Shown here: in pieces, positions 1-6,494 of the stretch
Layout of the letters: the number at the start of each line of letters is the position of its first letter
Position numbering within the stretch: position 1 is the first letter of the stretch
NCBI GenBank assembly: GCA_018713305.1
Contig: DVFI01000138.1
Coordinates: 1-42,806 of the forward strand
Reading direction: 5' to 3'
Length of the DNA: 42,806 nucleotides
Origin: Candidatus Avichristensenella intestinipullorum
Lineage (GTDB): Bacteria; Bacillota; Clostridia; Christensenellales; Aristaeellaceae
Translations under genes and position numbers: made by a program
Notes under the pieces: generated by a model
The model's database searches: none
Seen by the model: only the letters and a program-made list of their open reading frames with translations
Told to the model about the DNA's origin: nothing

Positions 1-57
1 AGGAAGCAGCCACGGACTCATTCATGGACATTTTGTTCATGGAAACGATAGGCATCA
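1..57 (+). ncRNA. ffs: Possible 3' part of SRP (4.5S/scRNA) RNA, cut by window edge
   Basis: The window opens with AGGAAGCAGCCA. This is the most conserved stretch of bacterial signal recognition particle RNA: the GGAA tetraloop side followed by the AGCAGCC asymmetric loop that binds Ffh. If this is the SRP RNA on the plus strand, its 5' half lies outside the window and the following bases (CGGACTC...) would be the 3' strand of helix 8. The 3' end near 57 is only a guess from the usual length. The match is just 12 bases, so chance similarity cannot be excluded. The neighbouring dnaX gene often seen next to it is not present. Confidence 0.3.
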
Positions 58-59
58 AC

Positions 60-121
60 ATTGGTTTTCCCCTCCTGTCATGGAAGGGCATGGGCAGGAT
101 ATCTTCGGAGGAAAAACCAAT
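60..121. repeat. Long imperfect hairpin in a non-coding region
   Basis: ATTGGTTTTCCCCTCC at 60-75 can pair with GGAGGAAAAACCAAT at 107-121. Inside this, CCTG and CATG near 73-81 can pair with CATG and CAGG near 90-98. The result is one long two-part stem. Neither strand has a U-run after it, so it is not a normal terminator. An A-rich tract with a repeated AAAATCAAAAGAA motif (about 125-158) follows. Function unknown. Confidence 0.4.
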
Positions 122-167
122 AGAAAATCAAAAGAAAACCAAACGAAAATCAAAAGAATACGCCCTC

Positions 168-364
168 CCCGCCCCGCCGCCCCAAGGCTGCGGGACAAAA
201 AAGAACCGCTGAAAAACCCGTGGGGAGGGCTTCGGCCCGCCCCCCAACGGGCGCTTCGACGGCCGGGGGCTGGCGAGCAGATTTCCCCCGCCCCCGCCGC
301 CCGAAGGCCGCGGGACAAAAAAAGGGCCGCTGAAAAACACGCGGGGAGGGCCGAAGCCCTCCCC
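168..364. repeat. GC-rich imperfect direct repeat (~65 bp, two copies about 120 bp apart)
   Basis: Copy 1 (about 168-232) and copy 2 (about 287-352) share the order CCCGCCGCCC, AAGGC(T/C)GCGGGACAAAAAA, CCGCTGAAAAAC and GGGGAGGGC. Copy 2 ends in a perfect hairpin. The GGAGGGC-CGAA-GCCCTCC core and the AAATGG after it resemble hairpin 1 of the hairpin-stack repeats at 2.8 and 42.5 kb, so this looks like a degenerate relative. The 422 bases before the EF-G-like stop codon hold no convincing gene. Confidence 0.5.
333..364 (-). terminator. Intrinsic terminator of the EF-G-like gene
   Basis: On the minus strand GGGGAGGGC, loop TTCG, GCCCTCCCC forms a perfect 9-bp stem with a UUCG tetraloop. It is followed by CGCGTGTTTTT. 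It lies about 60 bases beyond the stop codon of the minus-strand GTPase gene. The short GC gap before the T-run makes it a moderate rather than ideal terminator. Confidence 0.5.
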
Positions 365-422
365 AAATGGATTTTTCGTCGGTCTGAACTGCCGGCTTCC
401 GGCCGGCGGTCCGCCGTGTCGT

Positions 423-2504
423 TTATTCGTCCTCGTCCTCGTCCTTCTTGGCGTTTTCGATAATCTTCTGGGCGATGTTGGCGGGCACCTCTTCGTAGCG
501 CTCAAAGCGCATGGTGAAGGAGCCGCGCGCCTGGGTCATCGAGCGCAGGTCGGTGGCATACTTGAACATTTCCGCCTGCGGAACCTCCGCGACCACGCGC
601 TGCATGCCGTCCACCTGGTCCATGCCCATGATGCGGCCACGGCGCTTGTTCATGTCGCCGATGATGTCGCCCATGTTCTCGTCCGGGATGGTCACTTCCA
701 CATGGTAAATGGGCTCGAGCAGCACGGGGCTTGCCTCGGCGCAGCCCTTCTTATAGGCGATGCGGGCGGCGGTCTTAAACGCCATTTCCGAAGAATCGAC
801 CGGGTGATAGGAGCCGTCGTACAGCGTCGCGCGCAGGCCGAACATCGGATAGCCCGCCAGCACGCCGTGTACCAGGTTTTCGCGCAGGCCCTTTTCCACC
901 GAGGGAATGAAGTTGCGCGGCACCACGCCGCCGACGACCTTGTCGACGAACTCAAACTCGGTCACGTTGTCTCCGATGGGCTCGAACTCAATCCATACGT
1001 CGCCGAACTGGCCGTGGCCGCCGGACTGTTTCTTGTGCCGGCCCTGCGCCTTGACCTTCTTGCGGATGGTTTCGCGATAGGCAATGCGGGGATCCTGCAG
1101 CAGCGCTTCCACGCCGAACTTGCTGGCCAGCTTCTTGTTGACCACTTCGATATGCATTTCGCCCTGGCCGGACAGCAGCGTTTCGGTGGTGTCCGGGTCC
1201 TTGCTGACGCGGATGGTCGGGTCTTCCTCCTGCAGGCGCGCCAGGCCGGAGAAGATTTTGTCTTCCTCGCCGGTCTTGCGGGCGTATACGGCCATGGAGA
1301 TGCTGGGCGCGGGGAACTCAATCTCGTCAAAGCGGATGGGCTTCCCGGCGTCGCAGAGCGTATGGCCGGTGTTGGTGAACTGGAGCTTGGCCAGCGCGCC
1401 GATATCGCCGGCGACCAGCCGCTCGCAGGCAATCTGCTCCTTGCCGCGCAGGGTAAAGATATTGCCGGCCTTTTCGGCCTTGTCCGCGTTGGCGTTATAC
1501 AGCGGGGTGGCGGCCGTCAGCGTGCCGGAGCAGACCTTAAAGAGGCTCATCTTGCCCACGAACTTGTCCACGATGGTCTTGAACACCTGCGCGGAGAACG
1601 GCTCGTCCGCCTTGCAGACGCGCTCTTCCGGCTCGTCGTTTCTGGGGTTGACGCCTTCGACCTTGCGGCCGGCCGGAGAGGGCATGTACGCGGCCAAGAT
1701 GTCCAGTAGCGGCGCGACGCCCAGGCCGTTGCCGCCGGCGCAGCAGCCGACCGGCACGATGGACCCCTCCACCACGCCGATGCGCAGCCCGCGCAGAATT
1801 TCCTCGTCGGACAGCTCGCCTTCCTCGAAGAATTTTTCCATCAGCTCTTCGTCCGTGCCGGCGACGGCTTCCATGATTTCCTCGCGGGCCACATGGATTT
1901 CGTCGGCCATGGACGCGGGCACGGGCACTTCCTTGCAGCTCTTGCCCGAGGTTTCATAGGCCTTGTTCTCCAGGACGTTGACCACGCCCTTGAAGTTCAG
2001 GCCCTCGCCCAGCGGCAGCAGGACGGGCACCACTTCCGTGCCGAAACGGTCGCGCAGCTGGCCGAGCACCTTCTGAAAATCGGCGTGCTCGCGGTCCATC
2101 TGGTTGATGATGAAGCATTTGGAAACGCCGTACCGGGTGCTGTTGTCCCAGGCCTTTTCCGCGCCGACCGTCACGCCGGAGACGGAGCCGACAACGATGG
2201 CCGCGCCCTCGCACACGCGCAGGGGCCCCATCATCTCGCCGATGAAGTCAAAGTAGCCGGGCACGTCGACAAGGTTGAGCTTTTTGCCTTTCCACTCCAG
2301 CGGCGCGAGCGCGGCGGAGATGGAAATGCCGCGGCGGGTTTCTTCGGCGTCGAAGTCGGTAACGGTGGAACCGTCCTCCACGCGGCCCTGGCGGTCAATG
2401 GCGCCGGAGACATAGAGCATGGACTCCACGAGCGTTGTCTTTCCCTCGCTGCCATGGCCCACGACGGCGATGTTGCGGATGTTTTCGGCCTGGTATTCCT
2501 TCAT
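423..2504 (-). CDS. fusA: Elongation factor G-like translational GTPase (EF-G2 type)
   Basis: This 693-residue protein has the full EF-G layout: GTPase domain, domain II, and the domain III-V region to the C-terminus. The P-loop GHGSEGKTT lies at about residues 16-24, and G4 is NQMD (134-137) where canonical EF-G has NKMD. G3 reads DVPGY (80-84) where canonical EF-G has DTPGH, so the switch II histidine needed for fast ribosome-stimulated GTP hydrolysis is a tyrosine. That substitution is known from the EF-G2/FusA2 branch, for example in mycobacteria. The start at 2504 is preceded by GGGAGG at a good distance and gives the family length; the open frame continues further upstream without family similarity. 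The tail is acidic (KKDEDEDE). It probably acts on the ribosome, but it is unlikely to be the main translocase. It has its own promoter and stands alone on the minus strand downstream of murG. Confidence 0.9.
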   Translation of the reverse strand: MKEYQAENIRNIAVVGHGSEGKTTLVESMLYVSGAIDRQGRVEDGSTVTDFDAEETRRGISISAALAPLEWKGKKLNLVDVPGYFDFIGEMMGPLRVCEGAAIVVGSVSGVTVGAEKAWDNSTRYGVSKCFIINQMDREHADFQKVLGQLRDRFGTEVVPVLLPLGEGLNFKGVVNVLENKAYETSGKSCKEVPVPASMADEIHVAREEIMEAVAGTDEELMEKFFEEGELSDEEILRGLRIGVVEGSIVPVGCCAGGNGLGVAPLLDILAAYMPSPAGRKVEGVNPRNDEPEERVCKADEPFSAQVFKTIVDKFVGKMSLFKVCSGTLTAATPLYNANADKAEKAGNIFTLRGKEQIACERLVAGDIGALAKLQFTNTGHTLCDAGKPIRFDEIEFPAPSISMAVYARKTGEEDKIFSGLARLQEEDPTIRVSKDPDTTETLLSGQGEMHIEVVNKKLASKFGVEALLQDPRIAYRETIRKKVKAQGRHKKQSGGHGQFGDVWIEFEPIGDNVTEFEFVDKVVGGVVPRNFIPSVEKGLRENLVHGVLAGYPMFGLRATLYDGSYHPVDSSEMAFKTAARIAYKKGCAEASPVLLEPIYHVEVTIPDENMGDIIGDMNKRRGRIMGMDQVDGMQRVVAEVPQAEMFKYATDLRSMTQARGSFTMRFERYEEVPANIAQKIIENAKKDEDEDE

Positions 2505-2581
2505 TCCCAAGTTCCTCCCGTGATGCGCGAGCATGCCCGCCCGCACAGGCGGCAGGGTCAGCGCATGAAAATCTAGGATAA

Positions 2582-2610
2582 ATAATATCATAGGAAGTCC
2601 GTTGTGTAAA
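2582..2610 (-). promoter_or_regulatory. Sigma-A type promoter of the EF-G-like gene
   Basis: On the minus strand TTTACA (2605-2610), a 17-base spacer, and TATTAT (2582-2587). The expected start is near 2575, giving a leader of about 70 bases before the ATG at 2504. It lies just after the murG terminator hairpins, so the GTPase gene is transcribed independently of murG. Confidence 0.6.
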
Positions 2611-2634
2611 GGGGGTTTTTTCTCGCGCAAAAGG

Positions 2635-2844
2635 AGCCCCGGCCCGGAGGACGCGGGGCTTAGCTTGTCGAAAAAGGCCGGCGCTGCCGGCCTTTTCCGC
2701 CAGGACACGTTTCCCCTGCGCCTAGGGGCGCGGCCGGGGAAACGTGCAGGGAAACCTTGCTGCGCAAGGCTTCCGAACCCGCCGCACATGTCGCCGGGTT
2801 CGGATGACAGTTGGAGGGCTTCGGCCCTCCAAACCTCCCCCAAG
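2635..2844 (-). repeat. Stack of six hairpins downstream of murG, containing repeat module X (copy 1)
   Basis: Six inverted repeats follow one another with almost no spacing. Plus coordinates: 2811-2832 (9-bp stem, TTCG loop), 2773-2803 (CCGAACCCG/CGGGTTCGG), 2755-2769 (CCTTGC/GCAAGG), 2706-2746 (11-bp outer stem plus inner GCGCC/GGCGC), 2672-2696 (terminator) and 2635-2660 (AGCCCCG/CGGGGCT). The part at 2751-2844 recurs in inverted orientation at 42438-42532 with about seven differences. Read in murG direction, the array runs from module X to an intrinsic terminator. No protein is encoded here. Confidence 0.75.
2672..2696 (-). terminator. Intrinsic terminator of murG
   Basis: AAAAGGCCGGC, loop GCT, GCCGGCCTTTT: a perfect 11-bp stem with U-runs on both strands. 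It is strongest on the minus strand (CCTTTTTCG), after murG. It separates murG from the EF-G-like gene. Confidence 0.75.
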
Positions 2845-2861
2845 TGGTCTTTCGACGTCCT

Positions 2862-3938
2862 TTATTTTCGTTTTTCCTGCGCCGCCTGCTCAATCATGGC
2901 AATCACCCTGTCCGTGCCGTCGTGCAGCGGCTCCGCCTCCATGGTCCGGCGATACTCTGCCCTGTTCTGCCAAAGCTGCGCCAGGGCTTCCACCAGCGTA
3001 TCCGCGGTCAGCTTTTCCTGCTCCAGCACCTGAGAAAATCCGCGCTTGGCAAACGACTTCGCATTGAGCACCTGGTCGCCCCGGCTCGCGCTGAGCGGGT
3101 AGGGGACCAGCAGGGCCGGGATATGCAGGGCCAGGATTTCCGAAAGCGCGTTCGCGCCCGCGCGCGAGAGCATCACGTCCGTCGCGGCCAGCAAGTCCGG
3201 CAATCCTTCCGACACATACTCCATTTGCCGGTAGCCCGGCCTGCCCTCCAGCGCCGCGTCCAGATTGCCCTTCCCGCACACATGCGCGATATCAAAGCGC
3301 GGCAGCAGCGCATCCAGCGCCTCGCGCAGCACCCGGTTCACCGTCGCCGCCCCGGAAGAGCCCCCCATCATGGTCAGCACCGGCTTTTCCCCGGAAAAGC
3401 CCAGCGCCGAAAGCCCCTGCGCGCGCCTGCCCGCGAACAGCTCCGCCCGCAGGGGCGTACCGGTATATACCGCCTTGTCGCCCATCGCCTCCGCGGCTTC
3501 CGGGAACGTGGTGCAGACGGTTCGGGCCAGGGGCGCGGTGATTCGGTTGGCCAGCCCGGGCGTGATATCGCTTTCATGCAATACTGCCGGCACGCGGTTG
3601 AGCCAGGCGCCGTATACGACGGGCACGGAGACAAAGCCACCCTTGGAAAACAGCACGTCCGGCTTCAGCCGGCGCACCAGGGCAAACGCCTCCCCCGCGC
3701 CCTGCAGCACGCGGAAGGGGTCGGTAAAATTCTTCAGGTCAAAATACCTGCGCAGCTTTCCCGAATGCACCGGATGGTACGTCACGCCTTCCACCGCGCC
3801 TATCAGCGTATGCTCGATGCCGTTTTGCGTGCCGATATAGTGTACGTCCCAGCCTTCTTTCAGAAAATGGGGGATGATAGCCAGGTTGGGCGTTACATGG
3901 CCCGCGGTGCCGCCGCCGGTCAAAATGATTCTCTTCAT
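2862..3938 (-). CDS. murG: UDP-N-acetylglucosamine:lipid I N-acetylglucosaminyltransferase MurG
   Basis: MurG (358 aa) moves GlcNAc from UDP-GlcNAc onto lipid I to make lipid II at the inner face of the membrane. The N-terminal glycine-rich loop TGGGTAGHVTPN is at residues 7-18, with the key histidine at 14. The second Rossmann domain carries GGSSGA, the LSRAGANALSE donor-site segment, and the SASRGDQ variant common in Bacillota MurG. Length is normal. The ATG at 3938 is preceded by AGGAGGAAGAAA. The gene is not in a division and cell wall (dcw) cluster; it stands alone, divergent from the PRPP synthetase gene, and ends in a hairpin stack. Confidence 0.95.
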   Translation of the reverse strand: MKRIILTGGGTAGHVTPNLAIIPHFLKEGWDVHYIGTQNGIEHTLIGAVEGVTYHPVHSGKLRRYFDLKNFTDPFRVLQGAGEAFALVRRLKPDVLFSKGGFVSVPVVYGAWLNRVPAVLHESDITPGLANRITAPLARTVCTTFPEAAEAMGDKAVYTGTPLRAELFAGRRAQGLSALGFSGEKPVLTMMGGSSGAATVNRVLREALDALLPRFDIAHVCGKGNLDAALEGRPGYRQMEYVSEGLPDLLAATDVMLSRAGANALSEILALHIPALLVPYPLSASRGDQVLNAKSFAKRGFSQVLEQEKLTADTLVEALAQLWQNRAEYRRTMEAEPLHDGTDRVIAMIEQAAQEKRK

Positions 3939-3956
3939 TTTCTTCCTCCTCGTATT

Positions 3957-3965
3957 ATTATAGCA
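3957..3965 (-). promoter_or_regulatory. Extended -10 element of murG
   Basis: The minus strand reads TGCTATAAT, ending 18 bases before the ATG, so the 5' leader would be only about 12 bases and begin next to the ribosome binding site. No good -35 is seen at 17 bases; TTGACC is present but only 8 bases upstream. The same TGC-TATAAT form is found at other promoters in this window. Confidence 0.45.
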
Positions 3966-4039
3966 AATCAGGTCAAGGCTTACCACAGGAAGGGAGAAAT
4001 GTTTTGCATGGAACCCCGTCGATTCCGCAGGAAGGTTTC

Positions 4040-4078
4040 GCAAAGGGCTGGCCCTTTGCGGGGGAATCATGCTATAAT
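4040..4078 (+). promoter_or_regulatory. Extended -10 promoter of prs-like gene with a perfect inverted repeat
   Basis: TGC-TATAAT (-10 at 4073-4078) lies 35 bases before the ATG. GCAAAGGGC-TG-GCCCTTTGC (4040-4059) is a perfect 9-bp inverted repeat covering the position where the -35 would be. It may be an operator or a small hairpin; with no U-run it is not a terminator. No recognisable -35 hexamer is present. Confidence 0.45.
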
Positions 4079-4112
4079 AGGTCGAAAACAGTTGGAAAGG
4101 GCGGATGTTTTC

Positions 4113-5327
4113 ATGGATGGTCATCAAAAAGGGTTGTATTACGATGCGTTTGAAACCGTTCCCGTAGCGCCGCTGGGCATTATATGCATGCCGGGCTGCG
4201 AAGAGCTTGGACGGCGGGTGAACGACTATTTGACGCGCTGGCGTGATTCGCGCGAGAATACCGACCAGGAACTGTACACATTCCCGGGCTATGAACGGGA
4301 AACCTTTTTGCTCAACGCCGTCTGTTCGCGTTTCGGTACGGGCGAGGGCAAGGGCATGCTCAAGCAGAGCGTGCGCGGGTACGACCTGTACATCATCTGC
4401 GACGTCACGGCATACCAAATCGAATACCAGATGTACGGCCGCACCGTCCCCATGTCCCCGGACGACCATTATCAGGACCTCAAGCGCGTCATCGCCGCCA
4501 TCGGCGGAAAGGCGCGGCGCATCAACGTCATCATGCCCTTCCTGTACGAGAGCCGGCAGCACCGTCGCACCAGCCGCGAATCCATGGACTGCGCGCTGAT
4601 GCTTCAGGAGCTTTCCAATATGGGCGTTTCCAACATTATTACCTTTGACGCCCACGATCCCCGCGTGCAGAACGCCATCCCCCTGACCGGCTTTGAGTCG
4701 GTGCACCCGACCTATCAGATGCTTAAGGCCCTTTGCAAACACGTGCCGGATTTGAACATCAACAAAGACAGCATGATGATTATCTCCCCCGACGAGGGCG
4801 CCATCAGCCGCAACATCTACTACTCCACCGTCCTCGGGCTGGACATGGGCCTGTTTTACAAGCGCCGCGACTATACCCGCGTGGTCAACGGCCGCAACCC
4901 CATCGTCGCCCATGAATACCTGGGCGACAGCGTGGAAGGCAAGGACATCATCGTGGCCGACGACATCATTTCGACGGGCGAATCCATCCTGGACCTGGCG
5001 CGCGAGCTCAAGGCGCGCAAGGCGGGGCGCATTTTCGCCGCCGGCACTTTCTCGTTTTTCACCAACGGCCTGGACGCCTTCAACCGGGCCTATGAAGAGG
5101 GCAGCATCGCCCGCGTGCTGAGCACCAACCTCAACTACCTCCCGCCCGCCACGCGCAACGCGCCGTGGTTTATCGAAGTGGACATGTCCAAATATATCTC
5201 CTACATCATCGCCACCCTCAACCACGACCACAGCCTGCACAGCCTGCTCAATCCGCTGGACCGCATCAAGCGGCTGCTGGAGCGGTATCACAAGGAGCAG
5301 GCCGAAAAAGGCATTCGCTTCGCATAA
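4113..5327 (+). CDS. prs: Ribose-phosphate pyrophosphokinase, long form
   Basis: The enzyme makes PRPP from ribose 5-phosphate and ATP for nucleotide, His and Trp synthesis. It is 404 aa, about 90 longer than classical Prs. This matches a longer clostridial subfamily with extra N- and C-terminal segments. Visible motifs are the ATP-side RQHRRTSRE loop, FDAHDPR, and the PRPP-binding loop VADDIISTGES with its acidic pair at D283-D284. The C-terminal extension after about residue 330 (NLNYLPP ... RLLERYHKEQ) is not part of classical Prs. The ATG at 4113 follows AAAGGGCGG; the open frame upstream overlaps murG and is ignored. The next gene begins 24 bases after the stop, so the two are probably co-transcribed. 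Confidence 0.8.
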   Translation: MDGHQKGLYYDAFETVPVAPLGIICMPGCEELGRRVNDYLTRWRDSRENTDQELYTFPGYERETFLLNAVCSRFGTGEGKGMLKQSVRGYDLYIICDVTAYQIEYQMYGRTVPMSPDDHYQDLKRVIAAIGGKARRINVIMPFLYESRQHRRTSRESMDCALMLQELSNMGVSNIITFDAHDPRVQNAIPLTGFESVHPTYQMLKALCKHVPDLNINKDSMMIISPDEGAISRNIYYSTVLGLDMGLFYKRRDYTRVVNGRNPIVAHEYLGDSVEGKDIIVADDIISTGESILDLARELKARKAGRIFAAGTFSFFTNGLDAFNRAYEEGSIARVLSTNLNYLPPATRNAPWFIEVDMSKYISYIIATLNHDHSLHSLLNPLDRIKRLLERYHKEQAEKGIRFA

Positions 5328-5351
5328 GACTGCAATCAGGAGGTTTTTCGG

Positions 5352-6317
5352 ATGAAACTGGGGGTATTCACCGTGCTTCTGGGCGCCCAGCCGTTGCGGC
5401 AGGCGTGCGAATATCTGGCCAAATCCGGCGTGCAGGCCGTGGAAATCGGCTGCGGCGGCAACCCCGGAAAGGCCCATTGCGACCCGAAGGCGCTGCTGGC
5501 CGACCCGGCGAAGCTGGCGGAGTTCAAGGCCGCGCTGGCCGATAACGGCCTGGAGCTGGCGGCGCTGTCCGTGCATGGCAACGGCGTGCATCCCGACCCC
5601 GCCGTGGCCAAGGCGGCCCACGACGATTTTCTCGACGCCTGCCGCCTGGCCGAGGCCCTGGGGGCGCGGCGAATCGTGACCTTCTCGGGCTGTCCGGGCG
5701 GCTGCGCCGCGGACCGCACGCCCAACTGGGTCACCTGTCCCTGGCCGGACGACTTTTCCGACATTCTCCGGTATCAGTGGAACGATGTGCTCATCCCCTA
5801 CTGGCAGAAAACCGCCGCGCTGGCCGCCGGTTACGGCGTGGCGCAAATCGCCCTGGAAATGCATCCGGGCTTCTGCGTCTACAACCCCGAGACCTGCCTG
5901 CGCCTGCGCGAGGCGGTAGGGCCCATCATAGGCGCCAACCTTGACCCCAGCCACCTGTTCTGGCAGGGGATTGACCCGGTGGCCGCCATCCGCTCCATGG
6001 GCGACGCCATTATGCACTTCCACGCCAAGGATACCCGGCTGGATTCGGTCAACTGCCCCGTCAACGGGGTGCTGGATACCAAGCCCTATCGCGACGAGGT
6101 TCACCGCAGCTGGATTTTCCGCACCGTGGGCTATGGACACGGTCTGCCCCTGTGGCGCGACATCATGTCCAACCTGCGCCTCGTCGGATATGACGGCGTC
6201 ATCTCCATTGAGCACGAGGACAGCCTGATGTCCGTCAACGAAGGTCTGCAAAAGGCCATCGCGTTCCTGAAGGAAGCGATGATGTTCGAGGGGACGACGG
6301 AGATGTGGTGGGCCTGA
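5352..6317 (+). CDS. Sugar phosphate isomerase/epimerase family protein (xylose isomerase-like TIM barrel)
   Basis: This 321-aa protein fits the AP_endonuc_2/IolE-like (COG1082) TIM-barrel family, which isomerises or epimerises sugars or polyols with a divalent metal. Likely metal ligands sit on the usual strands: E169 in ALEMHP, D198/H201 in NLDPSHLFW, H224 in HFHAKD and E287 in SIEHED. The N-terminus (LGVFTVLLG ... AVEIGCGGN) and SVHGN are typical of the family. The ATG is preceded by an AGGAGG site. The position behind prs suggests sugar or nucleotide-sugar metabolism, but the substrate cannot be read from the sequence. Confidence 0.8.
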   Translation: MKLGVFTVLLGAQPLRQACEYLAKSGVQAVEIGCGGNPGKAHCDPKALLADPAKLAEFKAALADNGLELAALSVHGNGVHPDPAVAKAAHDDFLDACRLAEALGARRIVTFSGCPGGCAADRTPNWVTCPWPDDFSDILRYQWNDVLIPYWQKTAALAAGYGVAQIALEMHPGFCVYNPETCLRLREAVGPIIGANLDPSHLFWQGIDPVAAIRSMGDAIMHFHAKDTRLDSVNCPVNGVLDTKPYRDEVHRSWIFRTVGYGHGLPLWRDIMSNLRLVGYDGVISIEHEDSLMSVNEGLQKAIAFLKEAMMFEGTTEMWWA

Positions 6318-6428
6318 GCCGGGCCTGCCCGCACGCGTTTCCATTTGCTGCATTTTTTTGCCATCCTGTGACAGGCGCAAATTTTTTCCGTTTTTCCGGC
6401 ATACTACTACCGTCGGACGGCGGGCGCG

Positions 6429-6459
6429 CTCCCTCCCGGGGCCAGGCTTCGGGAGGGAG
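6429..6459 (+). other. Hairpin in the glmM leader region
   Basis: CTCCCTCCCG (6429-6438) and CGGGAGGGAG (6450-6459) form a perfect 10-bp stem, 24 bases before the glmM ribosome binding site. No U-run follows, so it is more likely a leader structure than a terminator. The rest of 6318-6494 shows T-rich tracts but no convincing promoter. No glmS-type ribozyme features are visible. Confidence 0.4.
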
Positions 6460-6494
6460 TTGTGCATCATGCGTGAAAAAACAGGAGGTTGTAC

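Noticed and set aside
3969..3980. TTGACC as the -35 of murG
   Set aside because: It is only 8 bases from the TATAAT; the extended -10 explains the promoter better.
2862..6470. 1202-codon minus-strand frame covering murG and running back through prs and the isomerase
   Set aside because: Only the last 358 codons match a family (MurG) and have a binding site. The rest is an antisense shadow of supported plus-strand genes.
6318..6494. Clear promoter or riboswitch upstream of glmM
   Set aside because: T-rich tracts and a hairpin are present, but no -35/-10 pair with proper spacing and no glmS-type ribozyme elements were found.
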